Shown: positions 24,048-32,428, counted from the stretch's first letter. The stretch is DNA of 38,567 nt from Lachnospiraceae bacterium (GCA_017513625.1 JAFXEW010000067.1:1-38567); one strand, 5' to 3'. The notes: a model not told the origin generated them from the sequence alone. A program made the numbers and translations.

Positions 24048-24535
24048 AATTCCATCTTCTCCATTTGATTCAAATTTTCTAAATTATGAAATTCAAACTC
24101 TTGAAATCCGTAATTTATTGCATTTCTCTCTACCATATAACAGAAAGTTTGTTTCTCATCTTCTGTTATGCAACCATAGACGTATACAACAAGTTTTTTC
24201 TTTTTCCCATAACGCAGGGTATGATGCATCTGCTTACCACGATATGTACTAAAAGGAGTGGACACACCAATACTTCTATCCAACACATTTTTTACAGATG
24301 GACTATACGATCCGTAATAATTATCTGTTACGATAACCAATTCATCCGTTTTACCAATCATGCGACATACCATTTGCAACGCATCCTTTAGGTAACACTG
24401 CGCCGGATGCTTCGTCCAACAACCAAAACATCCCTGACATGGTGCATATCTGCCATCTGCACGAATAACATTTTCACATTTACTCTTAAATAGTGAATCG
24501 TAAGATTCATCCAAATCGTAAATTATCGTTTTCAT
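24044..24535 (-). CDS. Flavodoxin family protein with CxxCxxC cluster
   Basis: 163 residues from the ATG of MKTIIYDLDESYDSLF, chosen for AAAGGAG 5 bases upstream. The flavodoxin-like fold shows in DELVIVTDNYYGSYSPSVKNVLDRS, the usual loop around the flavin. The motif CQGCFGCWTKHPAQC at about residues 37-51 is typical of iron-sulfur or metal-linked flavodoxin-family proteins. The usual N-terminal phosphate loop is degenerate (YDLDESYDS), so flavin binding may be altered. It overlaps the next gene by ATGA. The pair probably act together in a redox reaction. Confidence 0.75.
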   Translation of the reverse strand: MKTIIYDLDESYDSLFKSKCENVIRADGRYAPCQGCFGCWTKHPAQCYLKDALQMVCRMIGKTDELVIVTDNYYGSYSPSVKNVLDRSIGVSTPFSTYRGKQMHHTLRYGKKKKLVVYVYGCITEDEKQTFCYMVERNAINYGFQEFEFHNLENLNQMEKMEL

Positions 24536-24568
24536 ATACTCTCCTTTCAAAACAGAAGCTATCAGTAT

Positions 24569-24597
24569 TTTATATCCATAAATTAAGAATGAGTAAA
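24569..24597 (-). promoter_or_regulatory. Promoter of the flavodoxin pair
   Basis: TTTACT (24597-24592), 17 bases, TATAAA (24574-24569), 34 bases before the start codon. The -35 box abuts the repeat block TTTGAAGTT, so the dispersed repeat may have supplied part of the promoter. Confidence 0.45.
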
Positions 24598-24679
24598 CTT
24601 CAAATCTCATTTTCTGTCTCGCCATGCTCAAATTCAAGATTCGTCTCTCAGGTAAAAACACCTACTTACTGAAAGTTTC
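24596..24679 (-). repeat. Dispersed stop-adjacent repeat, copy 4
   Basis: Between the CPBP remnant and the flavodoxin pair the minus strand has GAAACTTTCAGTAA (24679-24666, exact copy at 484-497), GAATTTGAGCATGGCGAGAC, and ATTTGAAGTT (24605-24596; the same ten bases at 1511-1502). Confidence 0.5.
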
Positions 24680-24705
24680 GCTTATCTTCTAATTGAATGC
24701 AATTC

Positions 24706-25004
24706 CTATTCTTCAATATTTCTATTTATATAAAAAGCATAACTCAGCGAAACAACAATTATAAATACAGTTATTATGTACGACAACAATCTGTTCCCCT
24801 CACTAAATATGCTCAAAGCATTAAATGCTGCATGTGTGATAATACATGGAACAAGTGATTTGCTCTTATAGAAAATAATAACCAATATATATCCGATTGC
24901 TGTTGCGTAGCAAATTTGCATTAATGTGGAAATTAAACTTGCCCCATTTAACAAATTCACAATATGTCCCATAAAGTTTCATGCTTTTCAAATATCTTTT
25001 TCAT
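24706..25004 (-). pseudogene. Second CPBP protease gene, internal deletion remnant
   Basis: A good RBS (AAGGAG, in the end of the TetR gene) and an ATG at 25004 open with MKKIFEKHETLW, close to MKKLYEKSEIWF of the intact CPBP protein. The frame then stops at codon 16. In another frame the sequence resumes as the family C-terminus: MGHIVNLLNGASLISTLMQI, IGYILVIIFYKSKSLVPCIITHAAFNA, ending INRNIEE. The segment with the EE-x3-R motif is gone, so protease activity is lost. The gene followed tetR in an operon. The pattern, start and C-terminus kept but middle removed, is the same as in the TraX remnant. Confidence 0.75.
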
Positions 25005-25005
25005 C

Positions 25006-25572
25006 TTAGTCTCCTTTCACAGTACAAACTGCCCCTTCAAATATTTTATCAAGTGCCCTTATTACATCTTGCTCATTATAGAGCATTGTATTATTGGCAT
25101 ATAAACTTGCATACCCATGAGAAAAAATAAATAATGTGCTAAAAACTTCCTTTGCCGCCTCCATCGATATGTCCAGTTCATTCTGTAGCATACCAAGCAT
25201 GGGGAGTAATTCTTCCGTTTCTAACAAATCCAACATACTTATTCCGGAAAACTCATTGGATTGAAACAAAAAACGGAAGAGATTTTTTTCTTCGATGGCA
25301 AATTTGATATAGTTTATTCCAATTGCCAACATCGGATTTTCGCTAGTCATCTCCAAATTCATCAGATAAGCCGTATGGTACTCATCCGCTTTTATATACA
25401 CCGCTTTTTTAATCTCTTCCACAGTTGAAAAATAATACAGTACCGGCTGTGTGGAACAGTTTAGCTTCTCTGAAATACTTCGGGCAGTCACTTTGTCTGT
25501 ACCTTCCTTTCGCACAATCTCAAAAGCAGTGTCCACTATCATTTCTTTCGTAATTTTCGCTTTAGGTGGCAT
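25006..25572 (-). CDS. TetR/AcrR family transcriptional regulator
   Basis: 188 residues from the ATG of MPPKAKITKEMIV, which has AAAAGGAG 6 bases upstream. The N-terminal helix-turn-helix is clear: MIVDTAFEIVRKEGTDKVTARSISEKLNCSTQPVLYYFSTVEEI. The C-terminal ligand domain is helical and unassigned. A 12-bp palindrome overlaps its -10 region, suggesting autorepression. The natural target may have been the CPBP gene that follows it, now deleted internally. Confidence 0.88.
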   Translation of the reverse strand: MPPKAKITKEMIVDTAFEIVRKEGTDKVTARSISEKLNCSTQPVLYYFSTVEEIKKAVYIKADEYHTAYLMNLEMTSENPMLAIGINYIKFAIEEKNLFRFLFQSNEFSGISMLDLLETEELLPMLGMLQNELDISMEAAKEVFSTLFIFSHGYASLYANNTMLYNEQDVIRALDKIFEGAVCTVKGD

Positions 25573-25595
25573 TGTGTTCTCCTTTTCATAACTCT

Positions 25596-25632
25596 TGTTA
25601 TATAACATACATTATATTTCTATGTTTGTCAA
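25596..25632 (-). promoter_or_regulatory. tetR promoter with overlapping operator palindrome
   Basis: TTGACA (25632-25627), 17 bases, TATGTT (25609-25604). The perfect palindrome TGTTATATAACA (25596-25607) overlaps the -10 box, the expected place for an autoregulatory TetR operator. Confidence 0.5.
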
Positions 25633-25670
25633 TAAAAAAATGGAGTATGTGCTATTTTTTCACATACTCC
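25633..25670 (-). terminator. Terminator upstream of tetR
   Basis: GGAGTATGTG (25642-25651) pairs with CACATACTCC (25661-25670), and on the minus strand seven T residues follow. It ends transcription from the right before the tetR promoter. The gene it served is gone or reduced to the remnant at 25888-26029. Confidence 0.75.
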
Positions 25671-25689
25671 ACGAAATAAGCAAAAGTGA

Positions 25690-25754
25690 AACTTCAAAAT
25701 TTCTGCTCCATCCGCCATGCCGACAGACTCGCAAGCGATGCTTGCTCGTTGTCG
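25690..25754 (-). repeat. Dispersed repeat, copy 5, with nested hairpin
   Basis: TTTGAAGTT on the minus strand (25698-25690) lies beside an outer pair CGACA/TGTCG (25721-25725 with 25750-25754) enclosing GCAAGC-GAT-GCTTGC (25731-25745). A CGACA/TGTCG pair with a nested hairpin also occurs in the 21692-22120 interval. Confidence 0.45.
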
Positions 25755-25887
25755 CGGCATTCGCCGTATGCAGATTGGAATTACCACAAGCTAACAAGTT
25801 GCTTACAACTACGCAACAAGCTCATCACCACTGTCTCTTTCTTACTATATAGACCGCATATCCGCACATCTCAAAAATTTCAGATTC

Positions 25888-26029
25888 TTACGCAGTTTTA
25901 TTAATTGACTTCATAATCTCTACATATACAGCCGCATCCCTGACTTGATAAATCATATCTTCTTTCTCATAGCCAAACCCACGAATAGAACGGATACGGT
26001 TTGTTTCAAAATGAACGCTTTCGGAACTT
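25888..26029 (-). pseudogene. Short coding remnant of unknown origin
   Basis: A 47-codon open stretch without start codon or RBS ends at TAA 25890-25888. It reads ...HFETNRIRSIRGFGYEKED... then MIYQVRDAAVYVEIM. The RIRSIRGFGY part resembles the end of an OmpR-type winged helix (I-x-T-V-R-G-x-G-Y), but the extension after it does not. It may be the tail of a deleted gene that used the terminator at 25633-25670. Weakly supported. The rest of 25755-25887 and 26030-26095 shows nothing but the ftsZ terminator. Confidence 0.3.
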
Positions 26030-26039
26030 TAAAATTTTA

Positions 26040-26071
26040 TATAAAAAGAGCTCCCCTCCGGAAAGCTCTTT
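26040..26071 (-). terminator. ftsZ terminator
   Basis: AAAGAGCT (26045-26052) pairs with AGCTCTTT (26064-26071), extended by CC/GG pairs; a T-run (TTTTTATAT) follows on the minus strand. It ends the dcw transcript 25 bases after ftsZ. Confidence 0.75.
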
Positions 26072-26095
26072 AAATAACACATCACAGTATAAAAA

Positions 26096-27289
26096 TTACT
26101 TACGCTGCAGGAAATCAGGAATCTTCAGACTCTTCTCCTCTACGGAACTGCGGATATCTGCAGGCTTACGGATTCCCATACTCTGAATGGGAGGCTTGGG
26201 AGTCGTTACAGGAGTAGATGTAGGAGCCGCAGATGTAGGTACTCCGATGTTTAATCCCTTCAGTGAAGTAGGTGTAATATGTGTAACGGGTGGCTTGTAT
26301 GTAACGCCGCCCATTCTGGAAACAGCCGCAGCACTTGCAGCATCCTCCAGACCTGTTGCAATAACGGTAATGGTACAGCTGTCCGACTGGGTATTATCAT
26401 ACATAGCACCAAAGATAACGGTAACCTCTTCTCCGGTCTGCTCCTGTACATAATCAGCTGCTGCAGATGCATCGTAAAGGGAAATATCACCGGAAACATT
26501 GATAATAACATGGGATGCGCCGGAAATAGTGGTCTCCAGAAGGGGACTTTCAATAGCCTTCTTCACAGCATCAAGAGCCTTTTCATCACCCTTGCCTTCA
26601 CCGATACCGATATGTGCAATACCCTTGTCCTTCATTACGGTCTGTACGTCCGCAAAGTCCAGATTAATGATGGAAGGCACGTTAATCAGGTCAGTAATAC
26701 CCTGTACTGCCTGCTGAAGTACTTCATCTGCCTTCTTCAGAGCCTCGGGCATGGTAGTACGTCTGTCCACGATTTCAAGTAATTTATCATTAGGAATAAT
26801 AATCAGTGTATCAACATTTTCCTTGATACGCTCGATACCGCTGAGCGCATTGGCCATTCTTGCCTTTGCTTCAAAACGGAAAGGCTTGGTAACCACGCCA
26901 ACGGTAAGGATGCCCATATCCTTTGCAATCTTTGCTACAACAGGCGCTGCACCGGTACCGGTACCGCCTCCCATTCCGCAGGTTACGAACACCATGTCCG
27001 CACCGTTTAATGCAGAAGAAATCTCTTCAACACTTTCCTCCGCCGCCTTTTCACCGATCTCAGGCTTTGCACCTGCGCCCAGACCCTTGGTGAGCTTCTC
27101 TCCGATCTGTAACAGCTTGGGTGCCTTACAAAGCTGCAGTGCCTGCTTGTCTGTATTCACTCCGATAAAATCAACACCGCATATTTTCTCATCAATCATT
27201 CTATTCACAGCATTATTACCTGCTCCGCCCACACCGACAACGATGATTTTAGCTGCAGATTCAGCGTCATTACTTCTAATTTCCAGCAA
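26096..27289 (-). CDS. ftsZ: Cell division protein FtsZ
   Basis: Tubulin-like GTPase that forms the division ring. The 397-residue protein has the nucleotide-binding [19 protein letters not shown], the tubulin signature GGGTGTG (residues 107-113), the T7 synergy loop ([11 protein letters not shown]) and a variable linker rich in Pro and Thr. The C-terminal peptide IPDFLQRK is the docking site for FtsA or SepF. It starts with TTG, with AAGGAGG 8 bases upstream. ftsA is not in the neighbouring cluster, so SepF may be the main anchor. It is preceded by its own promoter and followed by a terminator. Confidence 0.98.
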   Translation of the reverse strand: MLEIRSNDAESAAKIIVVGVGGAGNNAVNRMIDEKICGVDFIGVNTDKQALQLCKAPKLLQIGEKLTKGLGAGAKPEIGEKAAEESVEEISSALNGADMVFVTCGMGGGTGTGAAPVVAKIAKDMGILTVGVVTKPFRFEAKARMANALSGIERIKENVDTLIIIPNDKLLEIVDRRTTMPEALKKADEVLQQAVQGITDLINVPSIINLDFADVQTVMKDKGIAHIGIGEGKGDEKALDAVKKAIESPLLETTISGASHVIINVSGDISLYDASAAADYVQEQTGEEVTVIFGAMYDNTQSDSCTITVIATGLEDAASAAAVSRMGGVTYKPPVTHITPTSLKGLNIGVPTSAAPTSTPVTTPKPPIQSMGIRKPADIRSSVEEKSLKIPDFLQRK

Positions 27290-27371
27290 GGTTTTATCCT
27301 CCTTTTCCTTCTGTTCTATTTATAAAACCTACCAAAGGGCATACGTTCCACAAATAAACTCCACATATCCT

Positions 27372-27400
27372 ATCATATAATTAATTAGCAAATTAATCAA
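27372..27400 (-). promoter_or_regulatory. ftsZ promoter
   Basis: TTGATT (27400-27395), 17 bases, TATGAT (27377-27372), about 80 bases before the ftsZ TTG start. It allows ftsZ expression apart from the long dcw transcript. Confidence 0.65.
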
Positions 27401-27448
27401 CCTATTTTTTACAATTTTAAAGATTATTGTAGGTGTTTTTTCTATCCG

Positions 27449-28183
27449 TCAGTCAGGCTTAAATGTATAGCGCTTTTTTTCCGAATTACCTGCATGCATT
27501 TGCAGTGTGCCGCTCTTACCTTCCAATTCCTTCAAAAAGTCGGGAAGCACCATGAAATGTTCTTCTATATTAGTACTTTCATGATCAAAGACCACTTTGA
27601 TTCCACCGAAATAAACTGTAATTTCACCATCCGAATGAAAGAAAATCTTATCGGTTGTAAGCTTGTATTTATTGATTAGCTTGGTAAGATTTAATATTCT
27701 TTCAAATATCTCTTCATTTTCTACCGGTAATGGTTTACCCAATACCGCACTGTCAAAACTCATACCTGCTATCTGGGGAATTCCCTCTGTTTTTATGCCT
27801 GAACATTCCACCACATAACCATCCTTATCGAAATACATATAGGTATCCATGTATTTCACATAACCGGCAAGGGCTTTTTCATATACCTCAATCTGTATGG
27901 CATCCGGTGAAAGAATGGTGACATTCAGTACATCCACAAAGGGAATGTCCGTTACGTCCCTGTTTTTATACCGGAGACTCAGGTAAAGGGAGTTCTCTCC
28001 GAAAGGTCCCTTCATTACCATTTCCCTGATTTCATCATCGGTATAATGGTAATTACCTTTTACCTGCACATCCTGCACCCTGTAAGTATTCCACACCCAT
28101 CCGGCTGCCAGGGCCAGCAAGAGAAGCAGAATCAGTACTGCTGTAATCCATATAATTAAAGTTTTTCCTCTGTTTTTATACAC
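27449..28183 (-). CDS. divIB: Cell division protein FtsQ/DivIB
   Basis: 244-residue bitopic membrane protein of the divisome, which stabilises FtsL and the septal synthase. A short cytoplasmic start leads to one helix (9-29), then the POTRA domain (VQDVQVKGNYHYTDDEIREMV) and the beta domain (VNVTILSPDAIQIEVYEKALAGYV; IPQIAG). It overlaps the end of murA by 8 bases, so translation is coupled. In many relatives it precedes ftsZ, as here. Strong call from context and the POTRA motif. Confidence 0.9.
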   Translation of the reverse strand: MYKNRGKTLIIWITAVLILLLLLALAAGWVWNTYRVQDVQVKGNYHYTDDEIREMVMKGPFGENSLYLSLRYKNRDVTDIPFVDVLNVTILSPDAIQIEVYEKALAGYVKYMDTYMYFDKDGYVVECSGIKTEGIPQIAGMSFDSAVLGKPLPVENEEIFERILNLTKLINKYKLTTDKIFFHSDGEITVYFGGIKVVFDHESTNIEEHFMVLPDFLKELEGKSGTLQMHAGNSEKKRYTFKPD

Positions 28184-29429
28184 TTACTATCCTCGCTCCT
28201 AATTCCTGCAGATCCCTGCAAATATTCTCATAGCCACGATAAATATACTCCGTCCCGTATATTACAGACAATCCGTCGGCCATCAGGGCTGCCACCACCA
28301 GTGCCGCTCCGCCCCTGAGCTCCTCCGCCTTTACCTTTGCGCCATGAAGTCTTTCGCATCCGTATATCTCTGCCTTGTGGGCATCTGCAATACGGATGTC
28401 CGCCCCCATGCTGCTAAGGGCCGGTACTACCCTGAAACGGTTTTCAAATATCTGCTCTTCCACCACACATTTTTGTCTGTTACGGCAAAGTACTGCAAGC
28501 GCCACCGACTGCAAATCCGTGGGAAACCCCGGATATACGCAGGTGGTCAGCCTATTAATGCAGGGACGCTTACCCATACTCTGTACATACAAGCCTTTAT
28601 CCGACAAATCGCAAAGAGCTCCCATCTGCTCCGCCGCATGAATCACTGCACCCATCTGTAATACGGGTGCATTTTCTAAAAAACATGCACCTCCCGTTCC
28701 CGTACAAGCCAGCAAATAAGTTCCTGCCACAATCCTGTCGCTGTCTATACTGAAATCCGCACCATGAAGACTGCTTACCCCATGAATGTGGATTTTGTCT
28801 GTTCCTGCGCCTTCTATCCCTGCTCCGCAACAAACCAGATAATCACACAAAGTGCAAATTTCCGGCTCCGCAGCTGCGCCTCTTATCACTGTATCTCCTT
28901 TAGCCGTTACAGCAGCCATAATAATATTTTCTGTAACACCCACACTGGGAAATGACAAACATATCTCAGCACCATGCAATCCACGGGTATATCCGCAGAC
29001 CCCGGTATCCGTCAGCCTGAACCGGGCCCCCATCTGCTCCAATGCAGACAAATGCATATCAATGGGCCTTTTACCGATTACGCAGCCTCCCGGATAATCC
29101 AGTATCACTTCACCGCATCTGCCGAGCAGCGCACCCAGCAGAAAAACCGACGAACGCATGCTGCATATTGCTTCACGGGGCATGAGCTTTACACATACTC
29201 CGGCGGTATCCACCCTTAATGCCCCGCGCTCCCGGCATACCCGGCATCCCAGACATCTGAGCAGATTCTCCATATGATACACATCTGATATTTTGGGGCA
29301 ATTTCCGATGCGCGATTCCCCCTCTGTAAGTAACGTAGCCGCCAAAACCGGTAACGCTGCATTCTTAGAACCCTGAATACGCACCTTGCCCTGTAGAGGT
29401 ATCCCACCCTGCACTTGTATATACTCCAT
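28176..29429 (-). CDS. murA: UDP-N-acetylglucosamine 1-carboxyvinyltransferase MurA
   Basis: First committed step of peptidoglycan synthesis: transfers enolpyruvate from PEP to UDP-GlcNAc. At 417 residues it has K22 in GSKNAALP, the catalytic cysteine C116 in DYPGGCVIGKRPIDMH (so fosfomycin-type attack is possible), and the SVGVTENI and GFPTDLQ motifs. It is rich in cysteine beyond the active site. GGAG lies 6 bases before the ATG. In Bacillus this place in the cluster holds murG and murB rather than murA; mraY, murD, murE and murG are absent here. Identification is certain. Confidence 0.96.
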   Translation of the reverse strand: MEYIQVQGGIPLQGKVRIQGSKNAALPVLAATLLTEGESRIGNCPKISDVYHMENLLRCLGCRVCRERGALRVDTAGVCVKLMPREAICSMRSSVFLLGALLGRCGEVILDYPGGCVIGKRPIDMHLSALEQMGARFRLTDTGVCGYTRGLHGAEICLSFPSVGVTENIIMAAVTAKGDTVIRGAAAEPEICTLCDYLVCCGAGIEGAGTDKIHIHGVSSLHGADFSIDSDRIVAGTYLLACTGTGGACFLENAPVLQMGAVIHAAEQMGALCDLSDKGLYVQSMGKRPCINRLTTCVYPGFPTDLQSVALAVLCRNRQKCVVEEQIFENRFRVVPALSSMGADIRIADAHKAEIYGCERLHGAKVKAEELRGGAALVVAALMADGLSVIYGTEYIYRGYENICRDLQELGARIVSV

Positions 29430-29508
29430 CTGCTACTCCGGAAAATAGATATCAATATAATCTATGAAAGTAGTAACTGTTCGTGCCTGGCATCGTACCC
29501 GCAAATAC

Positions 29509-30675
29509 CTAATTCATTTCTCTTTTCACAATTTTTCCTGCCACACCGAATACCAGGCCCATCTCCGCCAGAAGAAATACCACGGAAGAACCGCCGTAAC
29601 TGATAAAAGGCAGTGAAACACCCGTATTAGGAATGGTATTGGTAACAACAGCTATATTAAGTACTGCCTGGACTGCAATATGTGCCATTACACCCGACAC
29701 CACAAGGGCGCTGAAATTGTCCCTGGCATTAGAAGCAATACGCATCATTCTCCACAGCAGCATAATAAACAAAATCATCACGGCGCCACCGCCGAATAAT
29801 CCCAGTTCTTCACAAATAATAGAAAAAATCATATCGTTCTGGGCTTCCGGCACGAAATCCAGCTTCTGGATACTTTCACCCAGTCCCTTACCCCATACGC
29901 CGCCGCTACCGATGGCATACAGTCCCTGTACCGTCTGAAAGCCTGTTCCCTGTGAATCCGCCTCCGGATTCAGCCACGCGACAATACGGCCAAATCGGAA
30001 GTTGCCGTCGCCGCCGGAACTTACCGCCATTCTAATCACCACGGCCGCAACCGCACCGGCTGATATGACCATGACCGCATAACGCAAAAAAGTAGGACTG
30101 GAAATAAAAACCATTACCCAGCCGATTGCCACTACAATAATGGCCGAGCTTAAATTCCTGGTGACAAAAAAGATTTCAGCCGCAAGCGGCAGGGGTACTG
30201 CCATCATGCCAAACCAGTATTTCCATTTCTTCACATCCCCCTTTATATTGCTGAGAAGCAACGCACATACCAGTATTACACTGATTTTAGCCACTTCTGC
30301 AGGCTGAAGATTAAAGCTTGTGCCCGGTATACCGATCCATCTTCTTGCACCGTGAGATTCTACTCCCAGAGGTGTGAGTACAAGTAAAATAAGCAGTGCT
30401 GACACCAGATAACTGATATACGCCACATATCGTAACCATATCTGGGGAATCCTGGACGCTATAACCATACCTACCAGTCCCACAGCTACTGCAACCAGCT
30501 GCTTTTTGAAATAAAATGCAGCATCTCCATATGCTTGAAAAGCCTCATAGGAACTGGCTGAATAGATCATTACCATACCGAATACCAGCAAAAATAGCAG
30601 CAGGAACAAGAGGCTATAATCAAAAAAGTATTCATTTTTTTCTCTTCTTCGGTTTTTTCCCTTTTGTGTCGCCAT
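29509..30675 (-). CDS. ftsW: FtsW/SpoVE family peptidoglycan glycosyltransferase
   Basis: SEDS-family membrane glycosyltransferase that polymerises lipid II with a class B PBP. It starts at MATQKGKNRRREK because GGAGGAG lies just upstream, giving 388 residues and about ten helices. Signatures are MIYSASS near the first helix, SHGARRWIGIPGTSFNLQPAEVAKI with the catalytic aspartate region later (EAQNDMIFSIICEELG), and the end NTIPNTGVSLPFISYGGSS. It may be vegetative FtsW or the spore SpoVE; its place directly after spoVD fits either. It ends with TAG. Confidence 0.93.
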   Translation of the reverse strand: MATQKGKNRRREKNEYFFDYSLLFLLLFLLVFGMVMIYSASSYEAFQAYGDAAFYFKKQLVAVAVGLVGMVIASRIPQIWLRYVAYISYLVSALLILLVLTPLGVESHGARRWIGIPGTSFNLQPAEVAKISVILVCALLLSNIKGDVKKWKYWFGMMAVPLPLAAEIFFVTRNLSSAIIVVAIGWVMVFISSPTFLRYAVMVISAGAVAAVVIRMAVSSGGDGNFRFGRIVAWLNPEADSQGTGFQTVQGLYAIGSGGVWGKGLGESIQKLDFVPEAQNDMIFSIICEELGLFGGGAVMILFIMLLWRMMRIASNARDNFSALVVSGVMAHIAVQAVLNIAVVTNTIPNTGVSLPFISYGGSSVVFLLAEMGLVFGVAGKIVKREMN

Positions 30676-30694
30676 AAACACTCCTCCAAAGTCT

Positions 30695-32428
30695 TTATTG
30701 ATTATACTCCTGAATCCCCATGTACGGAAGAATATTTTCAAACAGCTGCCTTACCACCGGCGCAGCCACCTGTCCTCCGTAGTACACCCCTTTAGGGTTA
30801 TTTACGATTGCAATAGCCATCACTTGCGGATTATCTGCGGGTGCAAAGCCTAAAAAAGAAGCAATATATCTGCCGCTTCCTCTGGGCAGGGTCTGACTGG
30901 TTGCAGTCTTTCCTCCCACCAGATATCCTTCCACCTTACCGTTTTTACCGGTCCCTTCGCTGACCACCTGTTCCAGAATCCCCCGCAGGGTTTCTGAAGT
31001 CTCCTCTGACAAAATCCTTTCTCCCTCACCGTCAGAAAGCACTGTCTCCTGACTGTTCTGGTCCACGGTTTTCACTCCTATATGCGGTGTCACACGCTTT
31101 CCGCCGTTTACCAGAGAAGCCGCCGTTGTCAGCATCTGCATGGGAGTAATCTGGAAGGACTGGCCGAAAGCCACTGTTGCCAGCTCCACGTTGCCCATAT
31201 TGTCCTTTTTATGCATAATGGTTCCGGCTTCTCCGGGTAAATCCACTCCGGTTTTCTTTAAAAGGCCGAATTTTTCGAAATATTCATAGTATCTGTCAAT
31301 CCCCAGGGACAATCCTACATTTATAAATACCGGGTTACAGGAATTCATGGTCCCCAGCACAAAGTCCTCCGAACCGTGCCCCTGTGTCTTGTGACACCGG
31401 ATTTTTCTGTCATCCACCACTATATACCCGGGGCAGTAAAATCTGCTGTCACAGGTCACAACACCTGTTTCCAGTCCCGCCGCCGCAGTAATGATTTTAA
31501 AAACAGATCCGGGCTCATAAGTATCATTTATACAGCTGTTACGCCACACCCTGTTCAGACATTCCTGCTTCTGCTCAGCAGTCAGCTCCTCACTGCCCGG
31601 TTCCTCCGGTAACGCATAGGGATTATTTAAATCATACTCAGGCACATCCACCATGGCCATAATTTCACCATTTTGGGGATTCATCACGATAATCGAAACA
31701 CTGTCAGCCTGTTTACTTTCCATTACCTGATATGCTATTTGTGTGGCATATGCCTGAATATTAATATCCAGACCGGTATACAACACGCTTCCGCTGACCG
31801 GTTCGATGCGCCTCTCGCTGATACCATCCACTTCCAGTCCCTTGGCATCCGTAACGGTAAGGATTTTGCCCGGCTCTCCCTTTAAATAGCTGTCGTATTT
31901 TACCTCCAGCCCCAGGATACCCTGATTATCACTTCCCGTAAATCCCAACACCTTACTGGCCAGACTGCCGTAGGGATAATATCTTTTATAGTCCTCATCC
32001 ACCTTGACCCCGTCCAGCTTAAGTTCACGGATACGGTCACCGGTTTCAATATCTACATTGCTTTTTATCCTCTCCATGGAGGAGTACTTTTCCACTCTTT
32101 TGCGGACATATTCCTCTGATAAATCCAGATGTTCGCATAATACCCGGATAACCTCTTCCGGATCGGATATCTGGCTATGTACCACCGAAACGGTACAAAC
32201 TGATTTATTACCTGCCAGCACCTTACCGTTTCTATCCAGAATCAGTCCTCTGTCGGCTTTAATACTTCTTTCCCGCTCATGTAAATCGGTAGCTCTCTCA
32301 CTGTAATAGTCTCCTTCACACACCATGATATAAGCCAGGCGGACAAACAATCCCAGAAATGCTCCGAAACACAGCAGATAGAAAATCAACAGATTCCGGC
32401 GGTGATATACCTTATTTTGAAACAACAT
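30695..32428 (-). CDS. spoVD: Class B penicillin-binding protein, SpoVD-like
   Basis: Transpeptidase that cross-links peptidoglycan, of the spore-cortex SpoVD type by position. 577 residues: one N-terminal helix (13-35), dimerisation domain (ADRGLILDRNGKVLA), and transpeptidase with S308-VFK (SxxK), S363-CN (SxN) and K507-T-A in place of the usual K-T-G. The KTG third residue is alanine (codon GCA). The rest of the fold is intact (ATVAFGQSFQITPMQ). No PASTA domain follows, unlike Bacillus SpoVD. It lies between pbpB and ftsW, 19 bases before the latter. Confidence 0.88.
   Translation of the reverse strand: MLFQNKVYHRRNLLIFYLLCFGAFLGLFVRLAYIMVCEGDYYSERATDLHERERSIKADRGLILDRNGKVLAGNKSVCTVSVVHSQISDPEEVIRVLCEHLDLSEEYVRKRVEKYSSMERIKSNVDIETGDRIRELKLDGVKVDEDYKRYYPYGSLASKVLGFTGSDNQGILGLEVKYDSYLKGEPGKILTVTDAKGLEVDGISERRIEPVSGSVLYTGLDINIQAYATQIAYQVMESKQADSVSIIVMNPQNGEIMAMVDVPEYDLNNPYALPEEPGSEELTAEQKQECLNRVWRNSCINDTYEPGSVFKIITAAAGLETGVVTCDSRFYCPGYIVVDDRKIRCHKTQGHGSEDFVLGTMNSCNPVFINVGLSLGIDRYYEYFEKFGLLKKTGVDLPGEAGTIMHKKDNMGNVELATVAFGQSFQITPMQMLTTAASLVNGGKRVTPHIGVKTVDQNSQETVLSDGEGERILSEETSETLRGILEQVVSEGTGKNGKVEGYLVGGKTATSQTLPRGSGRYIASFLGFAPADNPQVMAIAIVNNPKGVYYGGQVAAPVVRQLFENILPYMGIQEYNQ

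Noticed and set aside
26751-27380. Plus-strand open frame of about 200 codons over ftsZ
   Set aside because: Mirror of ftsZ coding bias; Pro/Ser-rich translation without domain or RBS.
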